From positions 6,563,500 through 6,627,499 of the forward strand of contig NC_045149.1 of the NCBI RefSeq assembly GCF_008831285.2: DNA of 64,000 nt, in the 5' to 3' direction. The stretch is from Nymphaea colorata. Its lineage: Eukaryota > Streptophyta > Magnoliopsida > Nymphaeales > Nymphaeaceae. This document shows, one piece after another, positions 46,701-58,080 of the stretch. Every line of letters starts with the position of its first letter. Position 1 is the stretch's first letter. Under the pieces are notes generated by a model. The model ran no database searches, was not told the origin of the DNA, and was given only the letters and a program-made list of their open reading frames with translations. Both the position numbers and the translations under genes were made by a program.

Positions 46701-48027
46701 GTGGGTGCACCCAAGTTGCATCCATCATAATTGAAACTGAGTGACTGAATTCTTTTAACTTCTCCCTTTATATCTTTCTTTTGTACAATAAAGCGTTGGA
46801 CAAAGAAAAGCAAGTGGAACAGAGGTGTGTCATGTCTCTCTCTTTTTTATACATGTGCATATTGATCCAAATTTAGAATTTGGTACCATTTTTTTTGTTT
46901 TGCCAAATACTGATTTCATTTAGATGAGCGTAAATTGGGCAGTGTTGCGGTAATTAAATCTTTTTTGGTATATATGTTTTTAGGAATTTTTATGGTAACA
47001 AGTTTTAAGTTAAAAAAAAAAAAACTTTAAAACAAATTCGAGGTTTTTCCCTGTTGGTACAACAGTTTGAAGCGGGGACCCGTAGGCAGTCAACTTTCAT
47101 TTTAAGTGTCAGAGGCATCAATTTGTAAAAAAGAGACTACCAATACGTAAGTTGAAGTACAGTAGAGACGACACCTGAAACACTGAAAGCGAGGGGTTGC
47201 ATGAGAGCTTCAGCTTTCTACCAAGTGTTGAGTCTCCCCGTTCGCCAGGAAGCGCATAAATGTAGGGAACATATAAAGATAAGGATGAGAAGACGGCCAC
47301 CTGATCAGTCAGAGACTACTGTTAATGGCAAAGAAGCCATTCAGCTTTGTAGTTTTGTAGGCCAAAAAGGCGTGCAGGAGGCCGAGGAACTGTGGGCAAA
47401 ACCCCAACATGGATAAGTAATAAGAGCCTTACGTGGTTCTCGTGTCCAATAGTTATCCCTTCCAGCTCTGTTGGATTTGGATCTGGATAGTTGGATCCAA
47501 TTTTTCTAGATGATATGGTCTATTTGTAGATCCATATCATCGAGGTCTTGGAGGGTCTAACATCCCTTCTAGTGGGTGAGATTGCGCGAAAAGCATTCTT
47601 GATAATAACTTAAAGATACTATTTTAAACGATAAATGATGTTTAGTTGGACTTTATGAAGTTGCTTTCCAAGTGAAAACTTAATTCTTGTGAAGCAAATA
47701 TGATAAAAGCATTAAAAGATTTCTTTCCCAACATATATGCACAAAAAAAAGAGAGTGAAATTTTGGGTATTTTGAGATTTTTCAAAAAAATTATTCCTTT
47801 TGGGTTTTAACTTTTTGACTACCTTCTTTTTTTTTGTCCTTGCAGAAAGGTTCCACATTTTATTGATCATAATATATTCTGATGGTTGAGCATTCTCATG
47901 CACAAATTTTTGTGCACCAGGGAATGCATATATCCCGCTTCAGTCTTCCATCCCCTGATGTGAACAACATACATATGCTGAAAATGTTATGATATGTTCA
48001 TGGTCAAATTATTTTGCTAGTCAAAGA
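43797..48027. other. Intergenic, no gene recognised; simple repeats and a diverged repeat copy
   Basis: Contains a (TA)n run near 45463-45482, a (CT)n run near 46651-46671, and one copy of an about 100-bp repeat (45568-45668) whose partner is at 49125-49226. A 71-codon frame at 47201-47416 has no recognisable family and is not called. A non-coding RNA gene cannot be excluded. Confidence 0.5.
45568..45668 (+). repeat. Diverged dispersed repeat, copy A (partner at 49125-49226)
   Basis: Shares CTTGAAG, CTTATCA, TTTGT, AAGCTT, TTGGACAAAA and AGAGATAA in the same order and spacing with 49125-49226, where the surrounding intergenic DNA does not match. The family is unknown. Confidence 0.55.
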
Positions 48028-48487
48028 TAAGGGTGAACATGAGCCGGGTCGAGCCCGAGTTCAGTCACCTCAAGTTCGACTCGGCAGTTACATGTTGAGC
48101 TCGAGCTCGACTCGATTAAGGCTTGACAAACTCATTTGAATAGAATTAATATACATCGTTACGTGTTGAAATTCAGCTCTACTCGATTAAGGCTCGACAA
48201 ACTCGTTTGAATGGAATTGATATTCATTGTTACCTGTTGAACTCAAGCTCGACTCTATTAAGGCTCGACAAACTCGTAAACTCATTTGAATATATTGACT
48301 TGATTAAGGTTCGACAAACTCGATTAAGGCTCGAGCTCAACTGAGCAGTTACATGTTGAGCTCGAACACAACTCAATTAATTGAATGAGTCAACTCATAA
48401 ACTCAAGCTTGACTCGTTACGCAGATGACTTTTGTTTGAACTTGTTCATTAGCGAGTTTTAACAAGTCAAGCTCTTGTTCACCCCTA
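48028..48487. mobile_element. Non-autonomous hAT-type element, 460 bp, with 8-bp TSD
   Basis: Perfect 8-bp duplication GTCAAAGA at 48020-48027 and 48488-48495. Inverted termini are TAAGGGTGAACA on the left and TAGGGGTGAACA on the right read inward, the same as the larger element at 16756-17930. The interior is filled with GCTCGA/TCGAGC motifs and a repeated block (TTAAGGCTCGACAAACTCG) seen about four times between 48115 and 48340. No coding capacity. Confidence 0.88.
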
Positions 48488-49124
48488 GTCAAAGATGAGA
48501 TAGGTGAAGGTAAATGTTGCTACCATTTTAAGGCATGATTTCTCAAATTCTGACTTTGTTATTAGAACTGAAGACTCCTCCATTGTACACTATTTCAAGT
48601 AAATCAAGATGCACAAACATATTCTTATCTCGGTGGATTTCCTATGAACCAACAAGCATAAACAAGTTCTTTAAGTTTTTTTATTGCAATTATTCAGTGT
48701 CGATATTATGGGATACTTTGTATGCAGATTGATCCCAATCCAATGTGTTAACAAGACCTTTGATGAATCCATTTATAAAATTTTCCACCAAGGCAATATG
48801 CAAGGAAGAGTTTATGGATGAAGGAAAATTCTAATCTCTCACATAAAATTCTTTTTCCATCTTTTTTTTTCACAGTTCATATTCGGCCAAAATAGCTTTT
48901 ACAAAAGTTTTAAAGCTTTTTCCATCTTTTTTTTTTTGTTTGAGAAGTTTTCAATTGGGGGCCAAACGAAAAGAAAAGTGATATATAGGAGTCAGCAGTC
49001 GATTGATGTTATTAATTTTGATATTATCTTTTAAGGTTAGAAAGAATATTAGAACAATGTTAATTACCTTGTTTTAATTAGGAAGATATCTTTAGATCCT
49101 GACCACATAGGATGTTGATATTTT

Positions 49125-49226
49125 GCTTGAAGACATTCGTGCTTATCATTTTGTTAAGCTTGAATCCGATTGGACAAAATTAAAGAGATAAGACTCATCG
49201 GTGAGGCTTTTTCCATCATGAGAAAT
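49125..49226 (+). repeat. Diverged dispersed repeat, copy B (partner at 45568-45668)
   Basis: Same block order as copy A, about 70 percent alike by eye, with a (CT)n-(TA)n tract about 75 bases downstream. No coding signal. Confidence 0.55.
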
Positions 49227-49298
49227 GATGCTGAACATGAACCAAACGTCCATTCCAACTACAAAAAATCATTTACATATTTGTCATTTTTAAACACA

Positions 49299-49300
<2 letters not shown>

Positions 49301-49390
<90 letters not shown>
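49301..49390. repeat. Compound (CT)n-(TA)n microsatellite
   Basis: A (CT)16 run (about 49301-49332) passes directly into about 29 TA units. Frames reading Leu-Ser or Tyr-Ile repeats here are artefacts. Confidence 0.93.
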
Positions 49391-49393
<3 letters not shown>

Positions 49394-50220
49394 TAAAATT
49401 CTCTCGGTTTTAGCATTTTCTCACCTACAAATAGATTAGTCTATATTGTAATTGCAGTCGAATTGAGACTGAAAATTTGAAGCGCCCTTGTTTCTCCTGT
49501 TTATCTTTTATTTGATACTTTCTTAGAAAACCTTATCTTAAACAGTTGTTAGTTTTATTGCATAGTGGTTGGAATTTTTCTTTTTTTTTTTTTAACTGCT
49601 TCTAACACCAAAAAAGCCACATATTTCTAACAGCATAAAATTTTAAGGGTTGTTGTTCCACTAACTTGCCTCAAAAATTAATCAATTTCATAAAACACTG
49701 TAACACATTGTTACAATCGATAAATCTGTTCAAGTCTCGGGGGCAGATTAATGAAACAATAACAAGTTGTTCTTGTTGCCAAACGACCCCAGTGTTTTCA
49801 TAATAAAAGCCAAAGTCCATTCCCACTATACCAACCCTTTTCTAGACCATGCATGTAGTTCCTCTTTTCCATCATAAAGGGTTATATGTTTGGGCCCTAA
49901 TATGAGGCAGCACATTAGGTTAGGAAAATGATGGAAGGAAGGGCAGAAATGAAAAGAGAAAAAATTAAGGGTCCGTTTAATGGGCAGGATATTTTCTGTA
50001 GCATTGAAAATAAAATTCAAATTTTTAAATTCTTGCCTATTAAACTTGGAATGAAAAAAGTAACCGTTGGGTGGGTTGGTTTTTAGAAATTTTCAAGATG
50101 AAAAAAAAAAATAACCGTTAAGTTCTATAAGCAATCCTTAATCCAACGATTTTTTTTTTCATTTTTCATTCTTTTCAAATTGAGAAGTTTATTTCCTAGA
50201 ACCAAGGCAGCAAATACAAA

Positions 50221-50320
50221 GGGGTTTTGAAATCCGGATTTTGTTTCCATTTTTTGAATTCCTTAAATAAGGGGTTTTGAAATCCGGATTTTGTTTCCAT
50301 TTTTTGAATTCGTTAAATAA
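50221..50320. repeat. 50-bp tandem duplication, one mismatch
   Basis: Positions 50221-50270 and 50271-50320 are identical except for one base (CCTTAAATAA versus CGTTAAATAA). The unit begins GGGGTTTTGAAATCCGG. It lies in non-coding DNA. Confidence 0.97.
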
Positions 50321-50664
50321 GTTTATGAAAACTTCTTTTCAACTCTACATTTCCAATGCATCAAACGACGTTAAGTAAAATGACAAAAACATCCATTTCT
50401 TTTTCAAAAACCACAAAACTTATATATTCTAGGTAGACAGTCCATAACACAAGTCTCTATAAAACTAGGCTCACTTAGACCATGGCCCCACCCCAATTAA
50501 TTCAAAAAAAAAAAATTACATTATAAACATTGGAAAATTTTTAGTTGCCTTATGTATTTTTTAGATTCGGATTTTGTTTGGCCTTGTCAGGATAAGTTTG
50601 TCGAACCGTTTGGCCCGCCTTTAAAAAAAAGATCCTGACTTCACCCCTGATCAAACCAACTAAT

Positions 50665-50902
50665 GGGGTGCAGCGTAACTGAGCGGCAAAGCGTGTTATA
50701 GGATTCAAATTCTTGTGTCGTTATCATAGTCTGGTGTGCCGTTTTCTTAGACGGCAAACGATGGTAAGTACTTGATATGGGCCAGCCTAGAAGATACAGG
50801 TAGTGACTTCGGCGGCAGTTTGCATCGCCTTAGAGACCGTCCTACCAAGGGTGCAAACAAGGTCTCGGCAAACCCGGAGCGCAAGAAAAAAAAAAAAAAA
50901 AA
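50665..50902 (+). mobile_element. tRNA-derived SINE with poly(A) tail
   Basis: The head resembles an RNA polymerase III promoter: an A-box-like GTAACTGAGCGGCAAAGC (about 50675-50692) and a B-box-like GGATTCAAATTC (about 50701-50712). A tRNA-unrelated body follows and ends in an A-run (about 50885-50902). A related head occurs at 62750-62838, supporting a dispersed family. I did not find clear flanking duplications. Confidence 0.6.
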
Positions 50903-53837
50903 GAAGAGGTTTCAACCTTTCACTCGAGTAATAGTGCTCTCTATGATTGTATGATCTATATCACCACAAATTCAGAGGAGAGCATGTGACATTTTTTTTC
51001 CTCCTTCTATTATTTATGATTGAATGTTTCTGATTGAAGCCGTCAGGCAGAGTTGACGTAAGAAATAAGAAGGAAAGGGCAGTCGGTCCCATCCTACGTG
51101 TTGATGAATGTATACCGTTGGAGCGTAGCGAACCTCATGAGGTTTCTTTTGGCTTGAAGTGGGGACGGCCCCCAATGGGCCAACTTGTTTGCGACCCTCC
51201 AAATGCCACGACTCATTCAATTCACGAAGCGTATATAATGAACAAAAGCGATTCTCTAGCTGCTCCTGCTGTTTACCAGGAGACATACCCTTTCTTCTTT
51301 ATGTACATATATAATATTATTTTATAAAATGACAAATAATACTTTAAAATAAAAAAAAAAGAAAAATTCAGTTCTTTTTTTAAAGACATTTTAGCAACTG
51401 GTTCAATGCTAAAGGTTAGTTAAACAGTGGAGTACAACATTAAATTATTGACATAATTTTTTGATCATACTTGTACACACTTGAATTTGTATTTTTTAGA
51501 GTTTGTTTGACAAAAGTAACAACATGTAATTGTTTTATGAATATGACTTAACGATTGAAGTAGATTCATGAAACACATAAAAAAACATTTTATAAATGTA
51601 CATCAACTTTTGCGACTTATAGTTTGTTTTATTTGTCGAACCGGCCTTAAAATGTACAAGGCTATGTTGACGCCTTATTTGAAGCCCTTAACACGAGCAA
51701 ACTAACACACTAACTCTAACCCTTTTGCATAATAAACATAACATAACCGGCCGCCTACCAGCCCAAGCTAATGCGCCAACCCCCTTGAAGTATGTCCAAA
51801 CAACTTGGGTTTAATAATCAGACTTAAAAAATCATTTGCACTAAATATAAACTATATATATATATATATAACATTGATGGCGTGTACTCTAGTCAGCAGT
51901 TGTCTCATGGGCCCCCAACATAATGCACAAACTCCATGGGACCGCCCACTTTACAGCAGGCAACACGAAAAGGAGGCACACCTACCATTCTCCTCTGCCC
52001 CCACTCCTCTCCTTTGTTTCTTCATGAATTTTCTTTCCCCTACACTGCAGTTAAATAAAACAAACAAAGGAACAAGTTCTGATACTCAACTTTGTTTTTA
52101 ATTTAATTTTAGCGCCGACCTATAGCGGAATCAGAAATTTTTAATTAAATAATACTCGTAATGTAAGTTTGAATTTTTAATTGATATCAATGTGTAAATA
52201 AAAAATTACTCAAAAAGATGAATATAAAAACAAACATTTTATTTGTTAAAGGTTTGCATGGACCCTATACGTTAATTTAGGCCAGGGCCCAGCGTCAGTG
52301 TCAAAGTTGTAGGTCCGATTCACCTGGATCGAAATTAATTGTATTGAGAGAAAGAACTGCCAGAAGAATCGAGAGTTGAATCTTTTTCCCATTAGTTATT
52401 GTGGTGATGGTACAGCCTCAAGCGGCCCGTCCGCTCGAGCGGCGATCCGATCGGACATCAAATTAAACAGAGACAGCAGGGACAGTAGAAATCATAGATT
52501 ATTTACTCAGTTATGAGGTTGGAACTTGTTCCAGGGTCTCTTTTCTTTTAACAGTGGTCATCTGCACCTGCTACCCAGGTAGTTTTAATGTTAAACAAAG
52601 ATTCTGTGACTAATTTTTCACCTGTAGATGATGAAAAAAGTGAAGGACACAGGGGACACCTGTGGATTCATCAGCAACGCTGCTGGTGGTGGAGGAGATC
52701 TCTCTGCAATCGCCTCCATCTGTCGTTGCATGGAAGTTTGTGAACGTCAAAAAGTTGAAGGCGATATGACCTTTTCAGACAGTAGCTCTAGATTCTTTGA
52801 TGTGTTCTGCAAAGTTAGAAATTGTGACGTAATTTGTTTCGGACTCTTGTTGGAGATTAAGGGTTGCAGATCTTTTTTCTAGATGAACAAGGGTTGCTTG
52901 ATATAAGATGTCAAGATGATAGGACACCTGAGATTTAACTCTGACATGTGATATTTTATGAATCTTTTAAAAATCATGGTAGATTCATTGGATATTTGTT
53001 CATCCAGCACTGTTTCTTTTCTCACTGTTGCAAGCATCTGTGATTTGAGTTAAATTCTTGGATGCTGGTAAATAAACTATTAACAAGGGTCCATTCATCT
53101 GTTTAGATTATTGACTTTAATTCCGTAGGGATCGTTTGGTAATGAAAGCAGTAACATACTGTTTTAAGTATTGGAGTGAATTTATGATATTTATGATACA
53201 CTGTAACATAGTGTACCATGAATCTATTTTTGAAACTGATAAATGAAACAGTATGTTAGACAAAAACTAAACTTATTGAAATTAATTATTATTATTATTA
53301 TTATTTTGAAATCTAATCTTATAGATATGATCTTAAGGTTGTGTTTGATAGTCACGGATCTTATATCGGACGTTGCATAAAAAAAGTGTGTTTTGAAATA
53401 TCCTCAACTCCAACAATTAAATTGACAATCTCTGTATCATGGTGGGTGTTATATATTGAAAACCATGGATTTAGGGTTAGATTGAAAGTGGGAGGTCTGA
53501 AGTTAAATCCATGGGATATGAGATATTAGGGATCTCCCATGTCAGATCAGGGGTGAAACAAATGCAACCTAAGAGTGATTTGATGAGAAATATATATTAA
53601 GTTACTTGTTTTCTTAATCAAATAATGTTTTTAATAATAAAAAAACAAATAGCTCTTATAACATAAAAAATTTGTAGTATAAGGATCTTTTTTTTTTGTA
53701 CAAAAATGACTTGAACTAAAAGCATGACTTATATTGATTTAGTGTTTATAAACACATTGAAAGGTTGATATTTTGTCTAAAGTTTTTTAAACATAAATTT
53801 AAGAGGTCTGGTTTTTGTCTCTTCCTGAACTGTCCAG

Positions 53838-53869
<32 letters not shown>

Positions 53870-54150
53870 GACATTCACTTGATGCTATATAAACTTTGAA
53901 GCTTCCTGGTACTCTTGCTTCAAGACTTATGCTTGTTTAGGCTTAGGTAGACGCCCACAAACATTAAATCAGTGACTAGGGTTGCATTAGCCGCTAGCTC
54001 AACCAGCTATGCCAAACTCCTTAAAACTTGTTAATAAGTCAATTCGAACAAGAGTATAAGCTCTCAATGGGTCAATTCTATCCCTATTTCATTGAAAAGA
54101 CACGTTCTATTCCAAGCCGTTCATGTCGCCTTCCAACCTCAACACTACGA
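50903..54150. other. Intergenic, no gene recognised
   Basis: AT-rich with an alternating TA tract near 53838-53870 and an (ATT)n run near 53286-53305. An 84-codon frame at 52628-52882 follows a pyrimidine-poor CAG-like junction but matches no family I know and has no partner exon. A stretch at 52130-52300 resembles degraded dispersed-repeat DNA. Confidence 0.5.
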
Positions 54151-54277
54151 TATCATAACGAATCGGGCGATTTGGCTCCGAATTGGCCGAGACGACCTCG
54201 GGCTTGTGATATGGTATCATAACTAATAAGGCAATTTGACTCGGAATCGGCCGAGACTACCACGGATTCATGATATG
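54151..54277. repeat. Diverged 64-bp tandem repeat
   Basis: TATCATAAC...GGCNATTTG, AATTGGCCGAGAC or AATCGGCCGAGAC, then TTGTGATATG or TTCATGATATG recur with period 64 (starts 54151 and 54215). Non-coding. Confidence 0.75.
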
Positions 54278-54975
54278 TTTAAAGTTTTAAGCTGATTCAT
54301 CGCAATTTATTTCGGAAAAAACCGATTCACTTTGAAAACCGAGTCTCCCTCCCTCTCTCTCTCTCTCAAAAGTCTTCTTTCTTTCCTGGCACCAACCCAC
54401 ACAAGGCGACAAGGGCCTCTCCACTAAGTCGTCGTCAAAAGGGAGCGTCGCCATCGAGCCCACTTCACGGCACACAGTTTACGCTTCTCTTTTTCTTTTA
54501 TTCTTTTTTTTTTTTCATTTACAAATATTTTTTGCGGGGTCCACTTTATTTGCCTTTTTCCTTAGTGTGGGCCATATGGCCCATATCAAATTTTTTTGCA
54601 CCTTTTCGTAAAAAAGATATTTTTAAAAAGTTCAAGTAATTTATTTAAATTTGCCTAAAATAAGAAAGAAGAAGAAGAGAAAAAAAAAAAAAAGGAAAGG
54701 TAGGAAAATTTGGCCCAACTGCTCCCCCTTTCATTTAAAGAAGTCACAGTAAAATGGACCACCTGATGGGGACATACCATCATGGGATTCATGCACTTCA
54801 GTGCACTGGAATCTCATTCTCTCTCTCTCTCTCTCTCTAAAATATGAAATTCTTGTCGACTTCCAGATTCCCAGAGGAAAAGTGAGAAATCCAGCATTTC
54901 CAACCAATAATGTAAATGAGAATCAAGAATTTCGCATCCAACTCTGCAAATCTCCAAAGATAACAAGCAAAAAAA

Positions 54976-54978
<3 letters not shown>

Positions 54979-55034
<56 letters not shown>
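54979..55034. repeat. (TA)n microsatellite
   Basis: About 28 TA units. A (CT)n run lies 140 bases to the left at about 54818-54838. Confidence 0.93.
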
Positions 55035-55036
<2 letters not shown>

Positions 55037-55384
55037 ATTTGTGGATTTCTCCCTTCTAAGTTTAAACCAAGAAATCTTTCGACCTCTGATAGCATGTCAT
55101 TCCATGGTGTGCTTAATCGTAAACTCGAAATGGCTAGAGGATCAGCTGGGCGTCGTCGTTTTCACGCTTTGGGAGAATCTCAACACTCTTTTGGCAAACA
55201 ACACAACAAAGACATATACTTTGACAGAAGAGTGAGGTTGCTAGCAACAAACATTCTTGGATCCAAAAGGCGGAATCAGATCCACCAACCACTTGAGTTT
55301 GATACACCACCAACCACTCACATTCACTGAACCCACCTGAATGGTCCTATCCACCCAGCCAACTATGATCAAACATAGGCCCAC

Positions 55385-55570
55385 GCCCCGACCCTTCCTC
55401 GGAAAAGAAGTTTACTAAGATGAGGCCCCGACCCTTCCTTGGAAAAAAGTTTACTAAGATCAGTCCTGCGCTCGGCCCCGCAACAGGCTGAGAAATAGAC
55501 TTGACCCAGACCGGGCGGCGGCCCTACAACACGCCCAGAAACAGATTGGACCCAGACCCAACCAAACAAA
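55385..55570. repeat. Two adjacent short tandem duplications
   Basis: GCCCCGACCCTTCCT plus AAGTTTACTAAGAT recurs with period 40 (55385 and 55425). Then a GGCC-rich unit with CAACA, AGAAA, AGA and GACCCAGACC recurs with period near 48 (about 55470 and 55518). No coding role is recognised. Confidence 0.7.
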
Positions 55571-55699
55571 ACCAGGTGCTGATAACCCCTGGGCCCATCC
55601 ATGCATCAAGCTTTTAATGAGTGACCCTATTGTTATGATCATAACTCCCTTCTTCAAAGTAACTGTAGGATGAAAACTCCACTCCCTTCAAATGAAAAC

Positions 55700-55947
55700 A
55701 CCATGGATGATGGTAGGTTCTTGCCAACAATTTGACCTAGACCTCCTTCCTTCCAATCTTAAATTTTCCGCATGGAATTGTTTTCTAAGGTGGAAACGCA
55801 ATCACATGTAGGAAAAGTAGAAAGTTACCATGGGATCTTCATGCCAACAATTAGACGTAGACCGCCTCCTCCCTTTCAATCTTAAAATTTTCTCAAGGAA
55901 ACATTTTCCAACGCCTAAACACAATCACATGTGGGAAACTGCAAGGT
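55700..55947. repeat. Diverged 127-bp tandem duplication
   Basis: Copies start at about 55700 and 55827 and share ACCATGG, TGCCAACAATT, GACCTAGAC/GACGTAGAC, CAATCTTAAA, TTTTC, and CAATCACATGT. A GA microsatellite (56379-56401) and the FLZ gene lie further right. Confidence 0.78.
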
Positions 55948-56939
55948 GGGGACTGAACTTCGACACAAAAAACAGCAGCTACAAGGAAAATTATCGTTCA
56001 TTAATGGCGGCCCCACGCGTTTGTTTTCTTCACGCTGTTTGCTACACTTGGGCCCATTTTGACAGGAAAGTAGGGCAAACAAACGGGGGGCCTTAGACAA
56101 CACTGCAGAATCATGAGCCTTGCCGCTTGGTTTACAAGTCTTTGATCATTAAAATTCTGTAACATCAGAACCTGTTAGATCGCATTTATGCTGTTGGTAT
56201 TATCTTGGTCCGGGCAAACCACCCTAAAAATATTATATTGAATAGACTCTACATGTTCATATTATCGAGAAATACACCAAGTACTTCGACGTGTGATTCA
56301 CATTTATGCTGTTAGTTTCTTGACAAGATTCTCAAGAAATGAATCTCAGTTCTCATATATACATATATAAATATATTAGAGAGAGAGAGAGAGAGAGAGA
56401 AGGCCGGACTTTCTTGGAAGAGAGAACTTTCTTTGAGTGTTGGCTACATAGGAAGCGATATTCTACAAGAAGGCAAAGCAAACTCTCGCCTAAAATGACG
56501 AAAACGCCCTGCGAATTCATTCACTCAACAAGCCTCGCATTTTTTTTTTCTCATAGTAATCACATAAGAGCAGAGAAAAGAAAGGGGAGACGAAGAGGGG
56601 CATCATCGTCCAAGCGAAAAGAGCTTTTCATCGCTGATTTACCCACCTCTCATCTTTTTACAGTTCTGGTAAAAGACCTCTCGCCTATTTACATCCGTAT
56701 CACCAAAACTCCGGGAAAACAAAAGAGGGACCGATACGCCCGATACGATCCAAACGACCTCCCTTATTTCCGAATCGAGTCTTCTTGATCTTCACCTTTT
56801 TTGTTTTTTTTTTTTTTTCTTCTTCGTTGAGGTTTTACTTTTTCCTCTTCTGGTGCACAAAGGAAGCGCGAGTGGAACTCGGTGGTGGTTGAATCGTGGT
56901 TGGTTGGTTGGTTGGGGGCAAGGAGGGCGTTCCGCCGGG
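55948..56939. other. Downstream region of the FLZ gene
   Basis: No coding gene recognised. It holds a (GA)n run at about 56379-56401 and a T-rich tract at 56795-56822. The latter lies 120-145 bases past the FLZ stop codon on its strand (as A-rich DNA), where the 3' UTR would be expected. I do not assign a poly(A) site. Confidence 0.5.
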
Positions 56940-57859
56940 TTAGCCGGCGGCGACGGTGCCGGTGCGGACGCGGAGGTCGTCGCTCCGGGAAGGAGAGGTC
57001 TCCCGCCGCTGATGGTCGGCGACAGCGGAGGCCTTGCCCTTCTGCATCGCCTTGACGGAGCTCCACATCTTCTCGTCCGCCTCGTCCCTGTCGATCTGCT
57101 CCTGCCTGCACCCCTCGCTACAGAACGGAGTGTCCCCTCTGCAACCACAGCCGCAAAACGCAAACGTTAGTCTCATCGCTTTCTTTCTTTTACCCCTCAC
57201 AATTGTTTCAACGACAAAGCGCCAGACTGCCTGCTCTAAAGAACAAATTTTCTACTGACAATCATGTCCACGGAGCGTGAGGCATAATCGTCACCGAGAA
57301 GAAGACAGACATCGACTGCTGAAACGAGCAGCCGTGTGTGTCCCTTCTACCATTAAAGTCGGCCATGGAGATCAATCGCGAGCTCTTCGTCGTCGAGTAC
57401 ATAATCTCCGTCGGAATCACGGACGGCCGCGGAGTCCCATCCGTGCTCCCGATTCGCAGACGATCAATCTTTGCCCTCGAAGAGGACATCCAAACACCGA
57501 ACTACAACTCCCCAAGAATCCGACCACCCTCCCAAAGACGGCTAAAATAAGGAAGAAAGAAAAAGAAAGACTAACCTGTACATGAAGATGTCGTCTCCCA
57601 GGCCGAGCGGCCGCTTGCAGAGATGACAGGAGCGGAGGAAGTGTTCGCGCCCGTCGGACCCAAGATCGTAGAACCTCCGGGACCTGGACGACCTCATGAA
57701 CCCGCCGCCGAGCCTGGGCGAGTAGGCGTAACCCTCCCTAGGAGAGTAGGGAGGAGGAGAGTAAGGGGCCGATGGGAGGCAGTCATCGTCGCACCACACT
57801 TGCAGAACCGCATCTCCCTTGTAGTTCCTATCGGAAGCGATCGCGTCCCCGGTCGCCAT
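56940..57859 (-). CDS. FCS-like zinc finger (FLZ/DUF581) protein, two exons, 160 aa
   Basis: FLZ proteins are small plant-specific adaptors that bind the SnRK1 energy-sensing kinase. Exon 1 is 57859-57576, the intron 57575-57139 (GT-AG, 437 bp), exon 2 is 57138-56940; together 483 nt. The start ATG at 57859 gives MATGDAIASDRNYKGDAVLQ. The FLZ domain spans about residues 74-118: FLRSCHLCKRPLGLGDDIFM, then YRGDTPFCSEGCRQEQI, with zinc ligands C78, C81, C101 and C105 and the FCS motif. The intron splits the domain at MYR, the usual place in this family. The N-terminus is Pro/Tyr-rich (SAPYSPPPYSPREGYAYSP) and the C-terminal tail is Arg/Ser-rich. Which FLZ clade it belongs to cannot be settled here. 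Confidence 0.93.
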
Positions 57860-58035
57860 CGAAGATACCAACAGCAACAGAAGAAGAAGAAGAAGAACAA
57901 TACCAACAGCAACAGAAGAAGAAGTAGAAGGAGAAGAGCAAAGCAAGAAAGGAAAGAAAGAGAAGAAGATGCAAGGAGAACTCCCGATGAGGAGGAGGGG
58001 AGATGATGTGGGTGGAGGGGATATATACTTCCTCC

Positions 58036-58073
<38 letters not shown>

Positions 58074-58080
58074 AATGGAG
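57860..58080 (-). promoter_or_regulatory. FLZ gene 5' leader and core promoter
   Basis: On the gene strand, a TATA-like TATATAT (58027-58021) lies about 162 bases before the ATG, with a (CT)n tract (58068-58039) just upstream. The leader is pyrimidine-rich on the gene strand (TTC repeats) and contains a 35-bp tandem duplication (57866-57900 and 57901-57926, plus-strand unit ACCAACAGCAACAGAAGAAG). CT-rich leaders near plant TATA boxes are common. Transcription start is inferred, not seen. Confidence 0.6.

Noticed and set aside
48115-48340. Regular repeats of a GCTCGACAAACTCG block as a CRISPR-like array
   Set aside because: Irregular spacing, sequence spacers resemble the repeat itself, and the block lies within a hAT-type element bounded by a TSD in a plant genome.
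52628-52882. 84-codon plus-strand frame preceded by an acceptor-like CAG-type junction
   Set aside because: No partner exon, no recognisable domain and no conserved Cys pattern that fits a known small-protein family.
54801-55235. 144-codon frame containing a long Tyr-Ile repeat
   Set aside because: The middle is a (TA)n microsatellite read as protein; the flanks are not coding-like.
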